Shown here piece by piece: positions 59,695 to 64,000 of a stretch of 64,000 nt of DNA. Origin of the DNA: Charina bottae (Eukaryota > Chordata > Lepidosauria > Squamata > Charinaidae); contig JALMGJ010000020.1 of the NCBI GenBank assembly GCA_023362775.1, forward strand, positions 1,612,001 through 1,676,000, given 5' to 3'. Numbering within the stretch: position 1 is the stretch's first letter; each line of letters opens with the position of its first letter. The translations under genes and the position numbers were made by a program. The notes below the pieces were generated by a model, which made no database searches, was not told where the DNA came from, and worked only from the letters and a program-made list of their open reading frames with translations.

Positions 59695-61100
59695 CTACTT
59701 AGAGGTATCTTTTGACATTATATATAATTTAACTGAAACACACAATATGTATATTTCTATACAGGGAGATTCCCCACTCTACAGGTCAGTATCTTTAGTG
59801 CTGAGGAAAGAACAGTTAACTATCAGGATATGGGAAAAGAGCCTTATTACAAGGAGCATGAAACTGTTTCTAGTATTAAAGTGAAAAAAAATGCTCCCAC
59901 TGGATATTTTTACAGATACACACACATCATAGGAACCTACTTAAGCTAACCATTCCTTCTATCCTACATTGTCTAGTGTAGGCAGAGCTGAAAAATGAAC
60001 TTGCTGCCATCAGTCTTGATGATGTACAATGCTTTGGAGATAATAGCGTGCTGTTCTTGGGTCAAACAGCTCTAAAGCGAAGAGAGCCTGAGGTATTCAC
60101 TTCCTTCCTCATCTGGAAAAAATGGGAATCAGGAATACAGAACTAAGGTTTCATTGTTTCTTTATTAACACCTTGAATTCTAGTTTCCAGTATTTATTGA
60201 ATATAGGCTGTTTTGCATTTATCTACTTTAAAATATGATCCAAAATACACTAGGCTTACCTGCACTATTTTCCCATTTCTGACTACTCAGCTTGCTTGAC
60301 AAGGTATTTATTCTTCAAACAGAAAAGGAGCCTCTTCAAAACTACAAATGAGTTCTAGCTTCAACTCACTGCATGTAATTTTATACTCCTGACTGAATAC
60401 AAATAACACATTTTATTTGGCATCAATTACTGTTAAGTGAGAACAGATGACCACTGCTGCCACTATTAAATATAAAAGGCATACCAAATTAAAAAGAAAC
60501 AAGTGGCTCATTACTCTGCAACCTAACTAGCTTTGACAGAAGCACAAGAACTCAAAAGATGCCTTTCAGTGAACTGGGATAGAGTGTTCTGCAGCCATTC
60601 TGTATATTCAATGGCAGCCATTAGTTCTTCCCAATCAGGCATTAATGTTTGATGCATGCCTTCAAAAATATATAACATACGTAAGAGGAATAACAACAAT
60701 CTGTGCAATATCTGAGTGAGCTTCAATACTTTAAGTATGAATTAAAGAAGCAGCTTCACTTTTCACAGGAAGCTGACAAGCAGAGCTAGAGGGGGAATAA
60801 AATAACATTCAGTTCACATAAATATCAAACAGCTTCTTGAGACTGATGGGCCAGGAATGTATTCTTAGCCATCATTCTGGCAGACAGGCCCAAGGACACT
60901 CATAACTTATTTTACAATCATTTAGTTTCAGCTCAAGTGGAAAACGTGACAACTTACCCCTGCGACAAGATGTCATATCAAACCTTACAATTAACTTTCC
61001 TATGATTATCTGCCCAGCCCATCATTAGCTCAGCAGCTTCTAATGACAGCTACAGGCAGCTTTTCTGATGATGATCATCAGTTTCAGAATTTATAGCTAC
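59695..61100. other. Unannotated stretch
   Basis: About 1.4 kb. A 67-codon minus-strand frame (60523-60726) has no recognisable match. Nothing supported. Confidence 0.5.
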
Positions 61101-61108
61101 CTATCTCA

Positions 61109-61134
61109 CACACACACACACATACATACACATG
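61109..61134. repeat. (CA)n / (CATA)n microsatellite
   Basis: About eight CA units followed by CATA units. Confidence 0.85.
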
Positions 61135-61394
61135 CTCAGATTAAAATTGATCAGTGTGTCTACATTCCTAAATTCACATGGATTTATAATCAACATCATT
61201 AAAAAAAGAAATATATGGTGAAGTAGGATACTGATAATACTTATTAACTTATTAACAGAATTAAAGTTAACTCTCCTCTGAGTCAAGCTCAACTCCTGGC
61301 AACTTCATGGAGAAACCTATGTAGTCTTTTTGGCAGCAATATTAAAATTACAATAAGAAAAAAAGCAATAAGAATAATAAGAAAATAACAAAAT

Positions 61395-62690
61395 GTTCAA
61401 ACTATCGAACAGTGGCACTTATTTCACATGCCAGTAAGGTAATGCTCAAGATCTTGCAAGGTAGACTACAGCAATTTGTGGAGCGAGAATTGCCAGATGT
61501 ACAAGCTGGGTTTAGAAAAGGCAGAGGAACTAGAGACCAAATTGCCAATATCCGCTGGATAATGGAGAAAACCAGGGAGTTTCAGAAAAACATCTATTTT
61601 TGTTTTATTGACTATTCTAAAGCCTTTGACTGTGTGGATCATAACAAATTGTGGCAAGTTCTTGGTGGTATGGGGATACCAAGTCATCTTGTCTGCCTCC
61701 TGAGGAATCTGTATAATGACCAAGTAGCAACGGTAAGAACAGAGCACGGAACAACGGACTGGTTTAAGATTGGGAAAGGAGTACGGCAGGGCTGTATACT
61801 CTCACCTTACCTATTCAACCTGTACGCAGAACACATCATGCGACGTGCTGGGCTTGAGGAATCCAAGGCAGGAGTTAAAATCGCTGGAAGAAACATTAAC
61901 AATCTTAGATATGCAGATGATACCACTTTGATGGCTGAAAGTGAGGAGGAGTTGAGGAGCCTTATGACGAAGGTGAAAGAAGAAAGTGCAGAAGCTGGGT
62001 TGCAGTTAAACCTAAAAAAAACCAAGATTATGGCAACCAGCTTGATTGATAACTGGCAAATAGAGGGAGAAAAAGTGGAGGCAGTGACAGACTTTGTATT
62101 TCTAGGCGCAAAGATTACTGCAGATGCTGACTGCAGCCAGGAAATCAGAAGACGTCTACTTCTTGGGAGGAGAGCAATGGCAAATCTTGATAAAATAGTT
62201 AAGAGCAGAGACATCATACTGACAACAAAGGTCCGCATAGTTAAAGCAATGGTATTCCCTGTAGTAACCTATGGCTGTGAGAGCTGGACCATAAGGAAGG
62301 CTGAGCGAAGGAAGATAGATGCTTTTGAACTGTGGTGTTGGAGGAAAATTCTGAGAGTGCCTTGGACTGCAAGAAGATCAAACCAGTCCATACTCCAGGA
62401 AATAAAGCCAGACTGCTCACTTGAGGGAATGATATTAAAGGCAAAACTGAAGTACTTTGGCCACATAATGAGAAGACAGGATACCCTGGAGAAGAAGCTG
62501 ATGCTAGGGAAAGTGGAAGGCAAAAGGAAGAGGGGCCGACCAAGGGCAAGATGGATGGATGATATTCTGGAGGTGACAGACTCAACCATGGGGGAGCTGG
62601 GGATGGTGACGGCCGACAGGAAGCTCTGGCGTGGGCTGGTCCATGAAGTCACGAAGAGTCGGAAGCGACTGAACGAATAAACAACAAAAG
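61395..62690 (+). mobile_element. BovB LINE, 5'-truncated but intact downstream
   Basis: Starts abruptly at the aatgttcaaactatcgaac segment and runs through the RT and C-terminus to the tail taaacaacaaa. It is nearly identical over its length to 3716-5015 but without that copy's indels, so it is a younger insertion or a better preserved copy. An AATAA-rich run precedes it. Confidence 0.94.
61412..62680 (+). CDS. BovB ORF2 partial: reverse transcriptase plus C-terminal region
   Basis: 422 uninterrupted codons. RT motifs: QAGFRKGRGTRDQIANIRWI, IYFCFIDYSKAFDCVDH (catalytic Asp), GVRQGCILSPYLFNLYAEHI, NLRYADDTTLMAES (YADD at 61910-61921, residues 167-170), then QLNLKKTKIM. The C-terminal part has VFPVVTYGCESWTIRKAERR, FELWCWRKILRVPWTARRSN, YFGHIMRRQD and RGRPRARWMDDILE, ending KSRKRLNE. 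The endonuclease half is missing, so it cannot retrotranspose alone. The ATG at 61412 is an internal Met of the family ORF, not a true start. Confidence 0.9.
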   Translation: MALISHASKVMLKILQGRLQQFVERELPDVQAGFRKGRGTRDQIANIRWIMEKTREFQKNIYFCFIDYSKAFDCVDHNKLWQVLGGMGIPSHLVCLLRNLYNDQVATVRTEHGTTDWFKIGKGVRQGCILSPYLFNLYAEHIMRRAGLEESKAGVKIAGRNINNLRYADDTTLMAESEEELRSLMTKVKEESAEAGLQLNLKKTKIMATSLIDNWQIEGEKVEAVTDFVFLGAKITADADCSQEIRRRLLLGRRAMANLDKIVKSRDIILTTKVRIVKAMVFPVVTYGCESWTIRKAERRKIDAFELWCWRKILRVPWTARRSNQSILQEIKPDCSLEGMILKAKLKYFGHIMRRQDTLEKKLMLGKVEGKRKRGRPRARWMDDILEVTDSTMGELGMVTADRKLWRGLVHEVTKSRKRLNE

Positions 62691-62694
62691 AGAA

Positions 62695-62843
62695 AATTAC
62701 AAGGATATTTTTTGACCTCCTAGTCTAGTCTGGAAGTCTCCCATCCAATCACTAGTCAGATCCAACTCTATTTAGCTTTCCAAGATACGCCAAAGTGGAA
62801 TATGGCATGTAATTACTATGTTTGAGATAGCCAAGGCAATGTG
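62695..62843. other. Short gap
   Basis: Sequence between BovB and the Penelope-like palindrome. 'gtctggaagtctcccatcca' followed by 'actagtcagatccaactcta' may be a decayed SINE piece; unsure. Confidence 0.3.
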
Positions 62844-62844
62844 A

Positions 62845-63066
62845 ACTAAAACAGCAGGTTTGTCGATGAAGGTTCTCAGTCATCCAGGTGGAACAGTCTG
62901 TGGCTTGAATCATGTCAACTGGATTTCTATTTTCTCAGTAGAAACGTTTCACTCCTTATCCAAGGAAGAAGACTGAAGAAGCTCCTTGGATAAGGAGTGA
63001 AACGTTTCTACTGAGAAAATAGAAATCCAGTTGACATGATTCAAGCCACAGACTAAAACAGCAGGT
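62845..63066. mobile_element. Penelope-like palindromic insertion with 15-bp target duplication
   Basis: actaaaacagcaggt is perfectly duplicated (62845-62859, 63052-63066). The 192 bp between (62860-63051) start ttgtcgatgaaggttctcag, then a 69-bp arm (62898-62966), a 16-bp spacer, and the exact reverse complement (62983-63051). The arms share words with the insertion at 18691-19280 (gaaacgtttc, catgtcaactggatttc, ctcagtcatccagg). No coding capacity. Confidence 0.75.
62972..63009 (+). ncRNA. Hammerhead-like core in the palindrome
   Basis: ctgaaga, an extra base, stem gctcctt/aaggagt with loop ggat, then gaaacgtt. Same arrangement as at 19215. The closing stem pair is G-U here, so the stem is kept despite a base change relative to 19215. 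Confidence 0.4.
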
Positions 63067-63069
63067 AGA

Positions 63070-63725
63070 TATATAACAAATAGAGATGTACACTGTTTTA
63101 TTGGCTATCTTACTAACATGCTGTGCATGATGTGTAATGGACAGTAACAAACTTGAGTCAACCTTAATAGTACAATGTAAAACCCAGTACAAGGTTTATT
63201 ATAAATCACATCATAGCAACATATGTAGATTTTTTTTCCTGCACAAAGGAATTTCAGGAGAACTTAGAACATTATTTCATTACAAAATAATGAACCTTCA
63301 AACAATTCTGTTTTTAATTTATAGAAAGGCATTTATGGTAACATCTATACAGCCAACTAGATATTATCAAAAACAAGGAAGTTATCTAAATATAAAATCT
63401 ATTAGAATGAAACTAAATAGTATCAAAAATAGTTTAATATTCCAATAAAATATTAAAAGTTTAATTTCCTAATAAAATGATACTGCCATTGAAATGTTAA
63501 AGTACAGACAGTATTATTAAAGTTATTTTTTCAAGTTTACAATACATCCAGTATCATGTGAGGTCCTCTGCCATTAGCATCCCATCGTCTATAATCATGG
63601 AACTGAATCATAGTTTTGGAAGGGCAATTTAGGCCTAAAATCAGACCCTTGCTTAGTGCAGGAATCTAACTTAATGCGTTACATCCAATAAAAGAAAGAC
63701 TACCACTTCTCTGAGCAACTGTTTC
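63070..63725. other. Unannotated stretch
   Basis: Contains a 103-codon open frame (63137-63448) without a recognised domain. AT-rich. Confidence 0.45.
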
Positions 63726-63729
63726 CACT

Positions 63730-64000
63730 GTAAAGCTGCTCTTATTTTTTCCCTAACGTTCAAATGGAATTTGCCTTCCTGTAACTAAAATCATAATTCC
63801 ATGTCTTCTACTGTAGAGTGACAGAGAACAGATCTTGACATTCTTCTGCATCACATGTTTTCAGGTATTTGAAGAGTGATATTATATTTCCTCTTAGTCA
63901 TATTTTCTTAAGGTGAAATGTACTTGGCTTTCAATCTGTGTTCACAGGATTTAAGTCATTCTTGCTGCCATTCCCTGAACCAGTCCCAATTTCTCTGAAT
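63730..64000 (-). repeat. CR1 LINE relic, antisense, runs off the window
   Basis: gtgacagagaacagatcttg, caggtatttgaagagtgata and gaaccagtcccaatttctct follow the order of the antisense CR1 C-terminal region (dispersed stops). The element continues beyond the edge. Confidence 0.6.

Noticed and set aside
60523..60726. Possible minus-strand exon in the AGAP1 direction
   Set aside because: The peptide does not match any AGAP1 segment I know and flanking splice signals are not convincing.

Overview
The window looks like an intronic stretch of a squamate reptile (lizard or snake) nuclear genome. The evidence is the repeat content: BovB (RTE) LINEs, a Sauria-type tRNA-headed SINE with an ACCTTT tail, L2-like and CR1 LINEs, L1, Penelope-like pieces, many short hAT elements and abundant (AAAT)n tails. 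I cannot tell lizard from snake. No bacterial, phage or CRISPR-type content was seen.

The only host coding sequence I recognise is one 162-bp exon on the minus strand (43390-43551). It has a consensus splice acceptor and donor and encodes a peptide I recognise from AGAP1 (centaurin gamma-2, an Arf GTPase-activating protein). Most or all of the window is therefore probably intron of AGAP1, read right to left.

Layout. 0-10 kb: a decayed BovB copy broken by a SINE (2490-5010), a MITE-like element carrying a minisatellite (5067-5783), and three hAT MITEs, two of which sit head to tail with one shared 8-bp target repeated three times (8522-9389). 11 kb: another hAT MITE. 14.4-18.6 kb: a near-complete Ty1/copia LTR retrotransposon with intact 5-bp target duplication, a primer site matching the interior of initiator tRNA-Met, and several disabling lesions. 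18.7-19.3 kb: a Penelope-like inverted repeat with a 13-bp target duplication. 19.5-28.7 kb: L2-like and CR1 LINE fragments, including a 2.3-kb L2-like copy. 32-38 kb: a hAT MITE, SINEs and antisense L2. 38.6-40.0 kb: an L1-derived non-autonomous insertion. 41-45 kb: a compound microsatellite, three hAT MITEs and the AGAP1 exon. 46-49 kb: L2-like, CR1 and Penelope-like remnants. 49.5-53.7 kb: an L1 copy split by a pol-less Ty3/gypsy (Sushi/PEG10-type gag) element whose right end is an inverted LTR piece. 56-60 kb: a tRNA-headed SINE and a Tc1 transposon with long terminal repeats, an L2-type tail inserted in one repeat, and mutated catalytic residues. 61.4-63.1 kb: a very well preserved BovB 3' part with an open 422-codon frame, then a 192-bp Penelope-like palindrome with a perfect 69-bp inverted repeat and a perfect 15-bp target duplication. 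The right edge is antisense CR1.

The elements do not work together as a system; they are independent, often nested insertions. The most distinctive signals are the copia half-tRNA primer site, the hammerhead-like RNA cores in the Penelope-like pieces, the CCAAT/GC-box modules repeated inside three hAT MITEs, the tandem hAT insertion, and the inverted-end gypsy element. Family names come from my memory of the families; no database search was possible.
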